From assembly GCF_027271155.1 (NCBI RefSeq), contig NZ_CP114542.1, positions 434,001 to 498,000 on the forward strand: 64,000 nucleotides of DNA, written 5' to 3'. How positions within the stretch are numbered: the stretch's first letter is position 1; the number at the start of each line of letters is the position of its first letter. The translations under genes were made by a program, and so were the position numbers. Source of the stretch: Brevundimonas subvibrioides. Lineage in GTDB: Bacteria; Pseudomonadota; Alphaproteobacteria; Caulobacterales; Caulobacteraceae. Below the pieces are notes generated by a model. The model was not told the origin of the DNA. It saw nothing but the letters and a program-made list of their open reading frames with translations, and made no database searches. This document shows, piece by piece, positions 1 through 9,741 of the stretch.

Positions 1-194
1 TCCCGGGCGGCCTCGGCATAGGCGCGCTGTGCGCCGTCCAGTCGGGTGCGTGTCAGCAGGCCCAGCATGCCGATGACGCCGTTCAGCGGCGTGCGCATCT
101 CGTGGCTCATCAGTCGCAGGAAGGGATCCGCCCCACCCAGATTCGTCACCGGGGTCGTGTCCGCTGCCGTGCTCGCCCTGGTTCGCCGCGCCAT
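1..194 (-). CDS. Histidine kinase, N-terminal fragment (cut by window edge)
   Basis: The first 64 or so residues of a sensor histidine kinase are visible; the rest lies beyond the window. About 29 residues in, the text reads [20 protein letters not shown], a classical H-box of the HisKA dimerisation/phosphoacceptor domain, so the phosphorylated histidine sits near residue 31. Only a short, non-membrane N-terminus ([12 protein letters not shown]...) precedes it, which suggests a soluble kinase or hybrid kinase without its own sensor domain. The start is supported by a GGAGG located five bases upstream of the ATG at 194. Its partner regulator and output cannot be told from this fragment. Confidence 0.75.
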   Translation of the reverse strand, partial: MARRTRASTAADTTPVTNLGGADPFLRLMSHEMRTPLNGVIGMLGLLTRTRLDGAQRAYAEAAR

Positions 195-249
195 GCCCGC
201 CTCCGCTGGGTCGGAGAGTGGGCGAAAGGGGTTAACGACGGCCTATCAG

Positions 250-1839
250 CTACCAGGCGGGAATTGCGGCCTGTCCGCCCCCCTGCCGCTCGAAGTCGCC
301 CTGGGCGCCGACGGTGGATCGGCGATAGATCAGGGCTTCGGCGATGTGGCGACGGAGGACTCCGGTCGCGCCTTCCAGATCGGCGATGGTCCGGGCCAGC
401 CGCAGGGTCCGGGTCCAGCCGCGCGCGGTCAGCCCCCCGGCCTCGCCCGCCCGCATCAGCAGGGCGCGACCGGCCGCGTCCGGCGTGGCGAATCGCTCCA
501 GCACCTCGCCCGAGGACCGGGCGTTCAGGGCCTGCATCGGGTCCAGTCCCGCCTCCCGCACCCGATCCTCCTGCATGGCGCGGGCGACGGCGACGCGGGC
601 CGCTGCCTCGGCGGTACCCTCCGCCGGGCTGGGCAGGGCCATGTCGGCGGCGGTTACGGGCGGAGTCTCGATCGTCAGGTCGATGCGGTCGAACATCGGG
701 CCCGAGATGCGGTTCTGATAGTCGCGCTGGCACCGGGGGGCCTTGCCGCACGCCCCCTTGCCCGCGCCGCCGAGGCCACAGCGGCAGGGATTCATGGCCG
801 CCACCAGCTGGAACCGCGCCGGATAGCGGACATGGGCATTGGCGCGGGCCACGACGATCTCGCCGGTTTCCAGCGGCGCGCGCAGACTGTCGAGCGCCTG
901 GGCCGAATATTCGGGCAGTTCATCCAGGAACAGCACGCCATTGTGCGCCAGCGACGCCTCGCCCGGCTTGGCGCGCAGGCCTCCGCCGGTCAGGGCGGCC
1001 ATGGAGGCGGAATGGTGGGGGCTGCGGAACGGCCGCTCGCGCGTCAGGGCTCCGCGCTCGATCAGCCCGGCGACCGACCAGACCATGGAGGTTTCCAGCA
1101 GTTCCGTCGGCGTCAGCGGCGGCAGCAGGCCGGGCAGGCGCTGGGCCATCATCGACTTGCCCGATCCGGGCGGCCCGACGAACAGCAGATTGTGGCCCCC
1201 GGCGGCGGCGACTTCCAGAGCCCGCTTGGCGCTTTCCTGACCCTTGACCTCGCGCAGGTCCGGTATCGCGGTTCCCGACCGCACCGGCCCCGGCTCGGGG
1301 GCCCGCAGGATGGTCGTGCCCTTGAAATGGTTGATCAGACCGATCAGCGAACGGGGGGCCAGGATCGAGACGTCGCCCGCCCATGCCGCCTCCGACCCGT
1401 TCGCCTCGGGGCAGATCAGGCCCAGCCCCATGGCCGAGGCGGCGACCGCGGCCGGCAATGTGCCGCCCACCGGCTGGATCCGTCCGTCGAGGCCCAGCTC
1501 CCCCAGGGCCGCCCAGCCCTGCAGCGCATCGGGCTGGATCACGCCGAGCGCGGCCAGCAGGGCCAGGGCGATCGGCAGGTCGAAATGACTGCCTTCCTTG
1601 GGCAGGTCGGCGGGGGCCAGATTGGCGATGATCCGCTTCGCCGGCAGCGCCAGGCCGATGCCGGCGAACGCCCCGCGCACCCGCTCGCGGCTTTCGGCCA
1701 CCGCCTTGTCCGGCAGGCCGACGATGGAGAAGACGGTCGGACCGTCCGAGCCGACCAGCTGCACCTCCGCGCTGACACGCCGCGCCTCGACCCCCTCGAA
1801 CGCCACCGTCGCGATACTCGCCAGCATGTCCCGCCCCAT
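250..1839 (-). CDS. YifB/ComM family Mg-chelatase-like AAA+ ATPase
   Basis: 529 aa, the usual length of the YifB/ComM family. The N-terminal third is the ChlI-like domain with the family GLPDKAVAESRERV segment (residues 41-54); the AAA+ core has Walker A GPPGSGKS (222-229) and Walker B VLFLDELPE (302-310), followed by MNPCRCG, a cysteine pair typical of the family, and a C-terminal Mg-chelatase domain. ComM is a hexameric helicase that promotes branch migration during natural transformation in Vibrio; in this lineage the role is inferred only. An alternative start at 1827 (MLASIATVAFEG) fits the usual family N-terminus and may be the true one. It lies 68 bp downstream of gshB on the same strand. 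Confidence 0.92.
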   Translation of the reverse strand: MGRDMLASIATVAFEGVEARRVSAEVQLVGSDGPTVFSIVGLPDKAVAESRERVRGAFAGIGLALPAKRIIANLAPADLPKEGSHFDLPIALALLAALGVIQPDALQGWAALGELGLDGRIQPVGGTLPAAVAASAMGLGLICPEANGSEAAWAGDVSILAPRSLIGLINHFKGTTILRAPEPGPVRSGTAIPDLREVKGQESAKRALEVAAAGGHNLLFVGPPGSGKSMMAQRLPGLLPPLTPTELLETSMVWSVAGLIERGALTRERPFRSPHHSASMAALTGGGLRAKPGEASLAHNGVLFLDELPEYSAQALDSLRAPLETGEIVVARANAHVRYPARFQLVAAMNPCRCGLGGAGKGACGKAPRCQRDYQNRISGPMFDRIDLTIETPPVTAADMALPSPAEGTAEAAARVAVARAMQEDRVREAGLDPMQALNARSSGEVLERFATPDAAGRALLMRAGEAGGLTARGWTRTLRLARTIADLEGATGVLRRHIAEALIYRRSTVGAQGDFERQGGGQAAIPAW

Positions 1840-1907
1840 GGTTCACGGGGAACAAAACACAAACAAACTCAGGTTGCAAAATCGGCGACATGCCCGTCTG
1901 ACGCGCG

Positions 1908-2858
1908 TCAGCCGTGCGGGATACGCTTTGCCTCGATCACGTCCCACAGGATCGCCGCCGCATCGATGCCGGTGAAGTCCTTCAGCTGCACCGCACCGGT
2001 CGGCGAGGTCACATTGATCTCGGTCAGATAGTCGCCGATCACGTCGATGCCGACGAACAGCAGGCCCTTTTCCTTCAGCACCGGCCCGACGATGGCGCAG
2101 ATTTCCAGATCGCGCGGCGTCAGCTCGACCGGCGCGGCCGTGCCCCCGACCCGCAGGTTGGAGCGCACCTGGCCGTCGGCGGGCACGCGGTTGATCGCCC
2201 CGACCGGCTCGCCGTCGATCAGGATGATCCGCTTGTCGCCCTTTGACACAGCGGGGATGAATTTCTGGATCACCAGGGGATCCCGCGATCCGGCCATGTG
2301 GATCTCGACAAGGGCCTCGAGATTCGGATCATCCGCCTTCAGCCGCACCACGCCCGACCCGGCCGCGCCGTGCAGGGGCTTCAGAACCACGTCGCCGTGG
2401 CGTTCGTGGAAGTCGACCAGGGCGACCGGGTCCGCGCTGATCAGCGTCGGCGGCTGGACGCCGTCGAAATGGGTGGCGAACAGTTTTTCGGGTGCGGAGC
2501 GGACCTCGGCCGGGTCGTTGACCACCAGGGTGCGCGGGTGGACCGTTTCCAGCAGATAGGTGGCGGTGACATAGGCCATGTCGAACGGCGGGTCCTGACG
2601 CATCAGGATCACATCGACGTCGCGGCCCAGGTCCAGCTTCACCTCCGGTCCGAACGAAACGTGATCCCCGTGGACCTGGCGGATCGTCACCGGCCGGGCG
2701 CGGCACGACAGGCTGCCGTCCTCCAGCGCCAGGGTGCGGAAGTCATGGACCCACAGCGCATGGCCACGCTGCTGCGCCTCCATCATCAGAAAGAAGGTGG
2801 TGTCCGAGGCGATGTTGACCCCTTCGATGGGGTCCATCTGAACAGCGACGCGCAGCAT
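1908..2858 (-). CDS. gshB: Glutathione synthetase
   Basis: 316 aa, full length for prokaryotic GshB. It joins gamma-glutamylcysteine and glycine with ATP to make glutathione in the cytoplasm. The sequence shows the N-terminal [21 protein letters not shown]-type opening, the [19 protein letters not shown] block, the ATP-grasp core ([35 protein letters not shown]) and the C-terminal INVTSPTG motif that binds Mg/ATP, all diagnostic. An AAGGA lies eight bases before the ATG. The stop of the upstream HAD gene is only 18 bp away, so both are probably one transcript. The family assignment is close to certain. Confidence 0.96.
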   Translation of the reverse strand: MLRVAVQMDPIEGVNIASDTTFFLMMEAQQRGHALWVHDFRTLALEDGSLSCRARPVTIRQVHGDHVSFGPEVKLDLGRDVDVILMRQDPPFDMAYVTATYLLETVHPRTLVVNDPAEVRSAPEKLFATHFDGVQPPTLISADPVALVDFHERHGDVVLKPLHGAAGSGVVRLKADDPNLEALVEIHMAGSRDPLVIQKFIPAVSKGDKRIILIDGEPVGAINRVPADGQVRSNLRVGGTAAPVELTPRDLEICAIVGPVLKEKGLLFVGIDVIGDYLTEINVTSPTGAVQLKDFTGIDAAAILWDVIEAKRIPHG

Positions 2859-2876
2859 GTGAATGTCCTTCGTCGA

Positions 2877-3731
2877 TCAGTCGACGGCCGGCATGGTGCC
2901 GGCGTTGATGGCGATGCGGCCGATCAGGCCCTTGACGATCAGGTCCAGCGGCTGGCCCTCGCGATAGTCGGCGGCGGCCACGAAATTCACCCGGTCCTCG
3001 GAAATCAGGCTGTAGATCTTCTTCTGGTCCTTCTCGGAATTCCGGGGATCATAGACCGCGATCGAATAGCCGCCCTTGGTATGCATCATCTTCATGGTCG
3101 GGACATCGGTGTCCCCGTCGCCCAGGAAGATCATCCGCTCGAACGGCACGGCCCGGTCGTCGTCGGGCACGAACTTGTTGATCCGCTCGTGGTCCCAGTG
3201 GTTCAGCACCCCCTTGTTTATGCGGAACAGATACTGGGTCTTGGTCGTGTAGTTGACGCCGACGGCCGGCCAGATCGCCACCCCGTGGTCGTCATAGGCG
3301 AATTTGGACGCGAACACGTGGTGGAAGGCGTCGCGGATCGGACAGCCCTCGATCATCTCCTCCAGCCCGGCCGAGATGATGTAGTGGTCGATATCCAGGC
3401 CGTATCTGGCGCCCACCGCATCGATCCGCTCGAACCAGCCGGGGCCGGTCAGGTCGGATTTCAGCCCGTCGAACAGTTTCACGTCCTCGCCGTGCTCGCG
3501 CAGGGTCTTTCTGGTGATCGGCGTGCCGTTCTCGCGGGCCCGCTGCAGCATCAGCTGCATGTACATCAGGATGTTGTCGCCATCGGCCGACCGGGTCAGC
3601 CGGTCCGCCTCGACCCAGAAATCGCCGATCCCCATGCCCACCGAGGGGATGAAGGTCACCTCCTGCATATTCCCACGCGCCAGAGTGCCGTCGAAATCGT
3701 AGATCAGGGCGGTCTTGAGCAGGTCGGCCAT
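2877..3731 (-). CDS. HAD-family hydrolase
   Basis: 284 aa, haloacid dehalogenase superfamily. Motif I is YDFDGTLARG (nucleophile Asp12, acid/base Asp14), motif II lies around IISAGLEEM (119-126), and the acidic motif IV is FLGDGDTDVPTM (203-213), giving a complete set for a Mg-dependent phosphatase. The cap between about 20 and 110 is helical. No signal peptide or membrane segment is present, so it is cytoplasmic. The substrate cannot be read from the sequence; it precedes gshB by 18 bp in a likely operon, which would allow a role with thiol or nucleotide metabolites but does not prove it. GGAGG is positioned well before the ATG. Confidence 0.85.
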   Translation of the reverse strand: MADLLKTALIYDFDGTLARGNMQEVTFIPSVGMGIGDFWVEADRLTRSADGDNILMYMQLMLQRARENGTPITRKTLREHGEDVKLFDGLKSDLTGPGWFERIDAVGARYGLDIDHYIISAGLEEMIEGCPIRDAFHHVFASKFAYDDHGVAIWPAVGVNYTTKTQYLFRINKGVLNHWDHERINKFVPDDDRAVPFERMIFLGDGDTDVPTMKMMHTKGGYSIAVYDPRNSEKDQKKIYSLISEDRVNFVAAADYREGQPLDLIVKGLIGRIAINAGTMPAVD

Positions 3732-3746
3732 GATGGCCTCCGAATG

Positions 3747-3828
3747 GCAACAGGCAGCAGGCAGTAGGCAAGAGCGTCGTCGGGCTCAAGCCCCGATGCA
3801 TCGGCCGTGGCCTCTACGGCCTGTTGTC
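3747..3828. repeat. Intergenic inverted repeat with tandem CAGGCAG units
   Basis: The 97-bp spacer between divL and the HAD gene carries CAACAGGC (from 3749) repeated loosely as CAGGCAG units, and the matching GCCTGTTG just before the divL stop (about 3819-3826). Inside lies a perfect 12-bp palindrome CCGATGCATCGG (3793-3804). Together they can fold into a long stem-loop. It may act as a transcription end for divL or be a remnant of a small dispersed repeat; there is no T-tract typical of an intrinsic terminator. Confidence 0.4.
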
Positions 3829-6159
3829 TCAACCCAGGGCCAGCTCCGGCACCACCGCCGTCCCCGTCGCCTCCAGCGGCAGGTGCAGGATGAAGGCGGC
3901 GCCCTTGCCGGGTTCGGACTCCACCTCGGCCCAGCCGCCGTGCAGTTCGACCAGGGCCTTGACCAGGGCCAGGCCGACACCGGGACCGCCGCGCTCGCGC
4001 TTGACGAACCGGTCGAAGACCAGGGCCTGGAGGTGATAGGGGATGCCCCGCCCGGTGTCCTCGACCCTAAGGCGGACCTCGGTGCCGTTCAGTTCGGCCT
4101 TCAGCATGACCGTCCCGCCCTCGGACACGGATCGCGTCGCGTTTTCGAGCAGGTGATCCACGGCCTGCATCAGACGCCGCGCGTCCGCCCGCACCGGCGG
4201 CAGATCGTTCGGGACCATGGCCCTCAGCGTCGCGCCGCGCCCCTCGATCCGCGGGCGGTGGCGTTCCACGGCCTCGGCGAACAGGTCGCGGATGCGCACG
4301 TCACCGAGCGACAGCTCCATCTCCCCGGCGTCGATCTGGGCCATGTCCAGCACGTCGTCGATCGAGCGGGCCAGTTGCCCGGCCGCGATGCGGATGGCTC
4401 CCGCATGCTGGCGGCTGCGTTCGGGCAGGTCGCCCAGGCTTTCCAGCAGTTCGGAATAGCCGACGATGGTCGTCAGGGGGGTCCGCAGCTCATAGCTGAC
4501 CGAGCCGACGAACTCGCGCTTCAGCGCCTGACTTTCCTTCAGGGCCGCCTCGCGCTGGGCCAGGGCCTGTTCCAGCTCGCGCCGGGCGGTGACGTCGGAA
4601 AAGGCCACCAAAGTCGCGCCGTCGGGAAGGGGCCGGGTCTGCCAGGCGGCGATCCGGCCATCGGTGGTGCGGCCCTCGCCCTGCACCGCCACGCGGCTTT
4701 CCGGATCGGGATCGGCGACCCGCGCCTTCAGCCCCAGCCACAGGGCGGCGTCGGGCAGGGCGACCTTGCACAGTTCGGCGACGGCGTCGAAATCGCCCGC
4801 CGCCTCCAGCCGCTCGGCGGACACGGACCAGAAGGTCTCGAACGCCTCGTTGTGCAGGCGCAGGCGGCCGTCGGACCCGAACACGGCCACGGCGTCGTTC
4901 AGCTTGTCCAGCGTCGCGGTCTGGACCTGCAGCTGGGCATTGAAGCGGCTGCGCAGGGACAGCTCGCCGGTGATGTCGGAGAAGATCAGCAGGATGCCGC
5001 CCAGCGGGTGCGGCTGTCGCACCACGCGCAGGGTCCGTCCGTCCGGCAGGGACCAGCTGTCGTCCGGGGCCGCTTCGGCCGCGCCATAGAATTCCAGCTC
5101 CCGGGCCTTCCATCCGGCGTAGTCGATGACCTCGGGCAGCATGCGGCGCTGGCGCAACCGGTCCAGCAGTTCGCCGTGCGTCGGCCGCTCGTTCAGCCAG
5201 GCGGGGTCGAGGTTGAACAGGGTCTGGAAGGCGGTGTTGTGAAAGGCGAGCTTCCGCGATGGGCCAAAGATGGCCACCGCATCGGCCAGGTGGTTCAGCG
5301 TCTCGTCATGCGCCGTGACGTGGCGGCGCAGGGTGTCGCGTGTCTCCTCGGCCTCGGTCATGTCGATGGCGAAGACCAGCACGGGCCCGCCCACGCCGCC
5401 CAGTGGCTCGGCCATGATCTTCCAGGCGCGCCTGCGGCTGTCGCCCGCGGTCCAGCGAAAGCCTTCCTGACGCGCGCCCACGCGGGATGCCTCGGCCGCC
5501 AGCTGGTCGGCCCCCCGGTCGAACACGGCGCCCGCCTCGCGGGCCTCCTCCAGGGACGGCGCGCGGACCTCGGTCAGCCAGGCGCGATTGGCCCAGACCA
5601 GCTGCCCCTGACCGTCCACCACCCAGGTCGGGGACGGCGAGGCGTCGGCGATCAGACCGGCCCCGAGCCCGCCCGGAGCCTCGCCGGACGTCAGGTCGGA
5701 CCGATCGGACGCGGGCAGCTGCGACAGACCGATCCAGGCCTCGCCACCGAACGGCCGTCCCTCGATGCGCCAGTCCCCGTCGCGCAGGTCAAAGGGCTGA
5801 CCCTCGTCCAGCAGCAGGCGAACGGCGTCCGTATGACGTGCGTTCAGGCTTTCGGCCAGGTCCACGGCCGGATCGCCGGTCTCCGCTGCGGCCAGGGCGG
5901 TGCGCGCCGACTGGATGTGCGCTGCGTCGCCCACCACGACCGGCATGGCATCGTGCACCAGGCTCAGACGCACATCGCCGAACGCGGCCAGGGCCGCGTC
6001 CCGCGTGACGGCGCCGGTCTCGGCCGACCGCAGGCCATGTTCAATGATGGATTGCCTGCGCGTCAGGACGCGTTTCAGCCGCCAGGCCCAGGCGATGAGG
6101 GCCAACGCCAGTCCCGCCGCTCCGGCCGTCGCCACAAAGGCGATCTCGGCTCCGTCCAT
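3829..6159 (-). CDS. divL: DivL-type cell-cycle tyrosine pseudokinase
   Basis: 776 aa, close to the roughly 769 aa of Caulobacter DivL. One N-terminal membrane helix (about residues 7-26) is followed by several PAS-like regions (about 165-270, 285-400, 410-525), a HisKA-like helix pair and an HATPase domain. The H-box reads FVGSVSYELRTP: the phosphoacceptor histidine is replaced by Tyr556 (codon 4492-4494), the hallmark of DivL. The ATP-binding boxes persist (LLENATRSV, DTGRGIPY, PGVGLALVKALVELHGG). In Caulobacter DivL reads phosphorylated DivK and controls the CckA-ChpT-CtrA pathway at the new cell pole, and its kinase activity is dispensable. Orthology is inferred from the Tyr box, length and PAS layout. 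The stop is followed by an inverted repeat. Confidence 0.92.
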   Translation of the reverse strand: MDGAEIAFVATAGAAGLALALIAWAWRLKRVLTRRQSIIEHGLRSAETGAVTRDAALAAFGDVRLSLVHDAMPVVVGDAAHIQSARTALAAAETGDPAVDLAESLNARHTDAVRLLLDEGQPFDLRDGDWRIEGRPFGGEAWIGLSQLPASDRSDLTSGEAPGGLGAGLIADASPSPTWVVDGQGQLVWANRAWLTEVRAPSLEEAREAGAVFDRGADQLAAEASRVGARQEGFRWTAGDSRRRAWKIMAEPLGGVGGPVLVFAIDMTEAEETRDTLRRHVTAHDETLNHLADAVAIFGPSRKLAFHNTAFQTLFNLDPAWLNERPTHGELLDRLRQRRMLPEVIDYAGWKARELEFYGAAEAAPDDSWSLPDGRTLRVVRQPHPLGGILLIFSDITGELSLRSRFNAQLQVQTATLDKLNDAVAVFGSDGRLRLHNEAFETFWSVSAERLEAAGDFDAVAELCKVALPDAALWLGLKARVADPDPESRVAVQGEGRTTDGRIAAWQTRPLPDGATLVAFSDVTARRELEQALAQREAALKESQALKREFVGSVSYELRTPLTTIVGYSELLESLGDLPERSRQHAGAIRIAAGQLARSIDDVLDMAQIDAGEMELSLGDVRIRDLFAEAVERHRPRIEGRGATLRAMVPNDLPPVRADARRLMQAVDHLLENATRSVSEGGTVMLKAELNGTEVRLRVEDTGRGIPYHLQALVFDRFVKRERGGPGVGLALVKALVELHGGWAEVESEPGKGAAFILHLPLEATGTAVVPELALG

Positions 6160-6243
6160 GCCCGTTCACCCGCCGATTCGATTCGCCAGCATAGCCTGAT
6201 TTCCCCGATTGCGCGGAAGGTCTGCCGGACCGATATCCGCAGC

Positions 6244-6666
6244 ATGCCACAGACCACTGCATCTGCCGAATGGACCGACCGCCTGGCCCCGTCGCTGGAC
6301 GATTTCGCTGCCCTGGCGCGAGCCGCCTTCGACGCCCTGCCCGAGCCGTTCCGGTCGGCAGCGGGCGAGGTGGTGCTGCGGATCGACGATTTCGCGGACG
6401 AGGAGACCCTGGCCTCGGTCGGGGTCGAGGATCCCTTCGAACTGACTGGCCTGTACCACGGCGTCGATATCGGTCGGCGCGAAGGGCTGGGACCGGCGGT
6501 GGAGCCGTCGCGGGTGTTCCTGTACCGCCGCCACATCCTGGACGAGTGGTGCGAGCGGGGCGACATCGGTCTGTCGGACCTGATCGCCCACGTCCTGATC
6601 CACGAAATCGGTCACCATTTCGGACTGTCCGACGACGACATCCACGCCATCGAAGACGACGACTAG
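6244..6666 (+). CDS. Small zincin-like metallopeptidase-family protein (HExxH)
   Basis: 140 aa, starting at MPQTTASAEW. It matches the short 'metallopeptidase family' proteins (DUF1025/zincin_1): an N-terminal helix (FAALARAAFDALPEPFR), the VVLRIDDFADEETL strand region, an LTGLYHGVDI segment, and near the C-terminus HVLIHEIGHHFGLSDDDI, which supplies the HExxH zinc ligands and a downstream acidic residue (around 120-125). No signal peptide is seen, so it is cytoplasmic. Proteolytic activity has not been shown for most members, so the substrate is unknown. It is divergent from divL with an 84-bp spacer and ends 37 bp from the convergent M16 gene. The start ATG at 6244 is chosen because homologous sequence begins near it. 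Confidence 0.85.
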   Translation: MPQTTASAEWTDRLAPSLDDFAALARAAFDALPEPFRSAAGEVVLRIDDFADEETLASVGVEDPFELTGLYHGVDIGRREGLGPAVEPSRVFLYRRHILDEWCERGDIGLSDLIAHVLIHEIGHHFGLSDDDIHAIEDDD

Positions 6667-6703
6667 GCGTTCAGGCAGGGGCCCCGGGCCCCGGGCGAAG
6701 CGC

Positions 6704-9553
6704 CTATTCGATCGATCGTACCTCGACCGGCAGGCCGAGGCTGTCCAGCTGCGGCCGCACCACCGACGCGTCGCCCACCACGACCCAGACGAAGTGGTCG
6801 GGCTGGATGACCGCGCGAGCGGCTTCGTCCATCCGGGCGGCCGTCAGCGCGCGGGTGCGGCTGGCCAGGGTCGCCTGATAGTCGTCCGGACGGCCGTACA
6901 GGGCGTTGGAGCGCAGGGCGCCCAGAATCTGGGCCGAGGTCTCGAATCCACCGGCCAGCGATCGGGTGTTGCCGTTGATGGTCCGCTCCAGTTCGTTCGG
7001 CTGGACGCCCTCTGTCTCCAGGAACCGGTCGTACTGGGCGATCAGGGCCGCGATCGACTCCCCGGTCCGGTTGGCCTGAACCGGAGCGTTGACGATGTAG
7101 GGCACGCGGTGTTCCAGCGCATTGACACTTCCGCGTACGCCATAGGACCAGCCCTTGGTCTCGCGCAGGTCGAAGTTGATCCGTGACAGGAAGTCCGACC
7201 CCAGCGTCACATTCGCCGCGTTCAGGGCCAGCAGGTCATCCGTACCGGACACGGGCAGGACCGCCCCGCCATAGATCAGCGACTGCGGTGACTGCGGCCG
7301 GTCGATCAGGACGATGCGGTTCGTGGGCGTCGGAACGGCGGCGTCGGCGAAGGCCTTGGTCCCCCTGGGAGTCGAGGGCGCGCGCCAGTCGCCGAAGGCG
7401 GCCTCCAGCTGCGGCGTCACCTGCGACAGCGGCAGGTCCGACACGACAAAGAGGGTCGCATTGTCCGGTCTGACCCAGGCCGCGTGCGTCGCCACCAGGT
7501 CCGCACGGGTCAGGGCGGTGATCGTCGCGACGTCGCCCGTGCCGGTGAAGGACCGGCCATAGGGGCTGGTCTCCCCGTAGATCAGCGGCGGCAGGGCGCG
7601 GGCGGCGATTGCGTTCGGATTGGTCTTTTCGCTCGCGAGGCCCGCCAGACGCGACGCGCGGATGCGCTCGATCTCCGACGCCGTGAAGGCCGGATTCCGG
7701 ACCACATCGGCCAGCAGAGTCAGCGACGGCGTCAGGTTGGCGGTCACGACCGACAGGTCGGCGCTCGTCCGGTCCATCGAGGCCCCGACGTTGATCGAGG
7801 CACCCAGACGCTCCTCTTCCTCGGCCAGCTGGTTGGAGCTGCGGGTCGTCGTGCCCTCGTCCAGCAGATCCAGCATCATGGCCTGGGCACCCAGGCGATC
7901 GGCGGGGTCGGCGGCATAGCCGGCGTCGAACTCCACGGCGACGCGGGTCACGGGAACGGTGTCGACCCGGGCGTAGACGACCTTGACGCCGTTCGACAGG
8001 GTCGCGCGCTCGACGGCCGGAAACTCCAGGTCGGGCACCTGGCCGATGGCCGGCATCGGATCGCGGGCGACGCGCTGGAGTTCGGCGGCCGGGACCGGGG
8101 TCGCGTCCGACGGGGCGGCGGCCTCCTCATAGGCCTCGCGCTCGCCGGGAGCGATGGTCATGTCGAAGACCGGACGGGTCAGCCAGCGCTGCATGGCGGC
8201 AGTGACCTGGGCCGGGGTGACGGAGGCGTATTCGGCCAGCTCCTTCTTGTAGTCGTCCGGATCGCCCGCATACAGCTGGCCCTCGGCGAGCACATTGGCC
8301 TTTCCGTTGACCTGTTCCAGGCTCTGGATCCGCTGGGAGACATAGCGGGTGGCGACGCGCGCCACTTCTTCCTCGGTCGGCCCCTGGGCGATGAAGTCGG
8401 CGACGATGGCGTCCAGGCGCCGGCTCACCTCGGTGGCGTCCTGGCCCGGCTTCACGTCGACCGAGATGTCGAAGATGCCAATGCGGTGGAAGTCCGACAG
8501 GGACGAGGACACCGCTACGGCCGTCTGCTCCTGGCGGACCAGAAGGTTGTCGAGGCGCGAGGACGCGAGGCCGCCCAGCACCTGGGCGCCGACCGACAGC
8601 GGCACGGCGTCGTCGCTCAGCAGACCGGGTACGGCCCAGCTGCGCGTCAGGCGGGTGTTGGCGACCCGGTCATGCATGACCTCGACGATCGGCGCGGCCA
8701 GGGTCGGCACGTCGGCCTCGGCCGGGGTGTTCACCGGGCCCCGCGGGATGGCGCCGAAATATTTCTCCATCAGGGGACGGGCGGTCGCTTCGGTGATGTC
8801 GCCCGACAGGACGACGATGGCATTGTTCGGGCCATAGTTCTCGCGGAACCAGTTCCGCACCGTCTCAAGGCTGGCGGCGTCCAGGTCGGCCATCGAGCCG
8901 ATGGTCGAGTGGCGATAGGGATGGCCTTCGGGGAAGAGGGCTTCCAGCTGGGCGTATTCGAACAGGCCATAGGGCTGGTTATCGCCCTGACGCTTCTCGT
9001 TCTGCACCACACCGCGCTGCAGATCGAGCACCTCCTGACCGACCTCGCCGAGCAGATAGCCCATGCGGTCACTCTCAAGGAACAGGGCCTGCTCCAGCGC
9101 CGGCGTCGGCACGGTCTGGAAATAGTTGGTCCGGTCGAACCAGGTCGTGCCGTTGAGGTTCGACGGGCCAAGGTTACGCATCCGGCCCAGATAGGAGCCC
9201 GGGGCGTTTTCCGATCCACCGAACATCAGGTGCTCGAACAGATGGGCGAAGCCGGTCGAGCCGGCCGGCTCGTCCTTGGAGCCCACGTTGTACCAGACCG
9301 ACACGGCCACCACCGGGGCCTTGTGATCTTCGTGCACGATGACCGTCAGGCCATTGTCGAGCGTGAACCGTGTCCATGGAATATCGACCTCTGACACCAG
9401 TTCAGCCACGGGCGCGGCCTGCAGCGGTGCCGCCTGGACCGATCCCGCGACTGCCGAAGCCGTGGCAGAACCTTCCGATCCGGCAGCGACCGCAGGTACG
9501 GCCGGGGCGATCACAGCCATGATGGCAGCCAGCGAGACGAGGCGAAGACGCAT
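6704..9553 (-). CDS. Exported M16 (pitrilysin/insulinase) zinc peptidase
   Basis: 949 aa with a clear signal peptide ([20 protein letters not shown], cleavage near AVAA). Two tandem M16 halves are present. The first carries the inverted zinc motif HLFEH (His104, Glu107, His108) in [12 protein letters not shown] and the downstream GVVQNEKRQ glutamate region; the second half, from about residue 510, lacks the motif and keeps the fold, as in typical two-domain members. Probably a periplasmic oligopeptide-degrading enzyme. A second, separately located paralog is at 29707-32541. AGGA lies upstream of the ATG. No operon partner is evident; neighbours are convergent on one side. Confidence 0.93.
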   Translation of the reverse strand: MRLRLVSLAAIMAVIAPAVPAVAAGSEGSATASAVAGSVQAAPLQAAPVAELVSEVDIPWTRFTLDNGLTVIVHEDHKAPVVAVSVWYNVGSKDEPAGSTGFAHLFEHLMFGGSENAPGSYLGRMRNLGPSNLNGTTWFDRTNYFQTVPTPALEQALFLESDRMGYLLGEVGQEVLDLQRGVVQNEKRQGDNQPYGLFEYAQLEALFPEGHPYRHSTIGSMADLDAASLETVRNWFRENYGPNNAIVVLSGDITEATARPLMEKYFGAIPRGPVNTPAEADVPTLAAPIVEVMHDRVANTRLTRSWAVPGLLSDDAVPLSVGAQVLGGLASSRLDNLLVRQEQTAVAVSSSLSDFHRIGIFDISVDVKPGQDATEVSRRLDAIVADFIAQGPTEEEVARVATRYVSQRIQSLEQVNGKANVLAEGQLYAGDPDDYKKELAEYASVTPAQVTAAMQRWLTRPVFDMTIAPGEREAYEEAAAPSDATPVPAAELQRVARDPMPAIGQVPDLEFPAVERATLSNGVKVVYARVDTVPVTRVAVEFDAGYAADPADRLGAQAMMLDLLDEGTTTRSSNQLAEEEERLGASINVGASMDRTSADLSVVTANLTPSLTLLADVVRNPAFTASEIERIRASRLAGLASEKTNPNAIAARALPPLIYGETSPYGRSFTGTGDVATITALTRADLVATHAAWVRPDNATLFVVSDLPLSQVTPQLEAAFGDWRAPSTPRGTKAFADAAVPTPTNRIVLIDRPQSPQSLIYGGAVLPVSGTDDLLALNAANVTLGSDFLSRINFDLRETKGWSYGVRGSVNALEHRVPYIVNAPVQANRTGESIAALIAQYDRFLETEGVQPNELERTINGNTRSLAGGFETSAQILGALRSNALYGRPDDYQATLASRTRALTAARMDEAARAVIQPDHFVWVVVGDASVVRPQLDSLGLPVEVRSIE

Positions 9554-9741
9554 GGAAACAGTCCTGTTTTACGGGTGGGCCAGACCTTAGCGACGGCGCG
9601 CGGTCTGGCAATCGCGGCCGGCCAAACATGGACAAAGAGTCACAAAGGTCCGGGTGGCCGCCGCCCGACGCGCGGGTGATCGAATCCGGCCGACGCGCGT
9701 TGCCGGATTGGCGGTGGGACGGGACGGACGATGAAGGTCGG

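Noticed and set aside
3715-6666. Very long open frame on the plus strand over divL
   Set aside because: It is the complement of a coding gene with strong GC3 bias; translation is Gly/Arg/Gln-rich with no domains. Only its last 140 codons (6244-6666) are a real gene.
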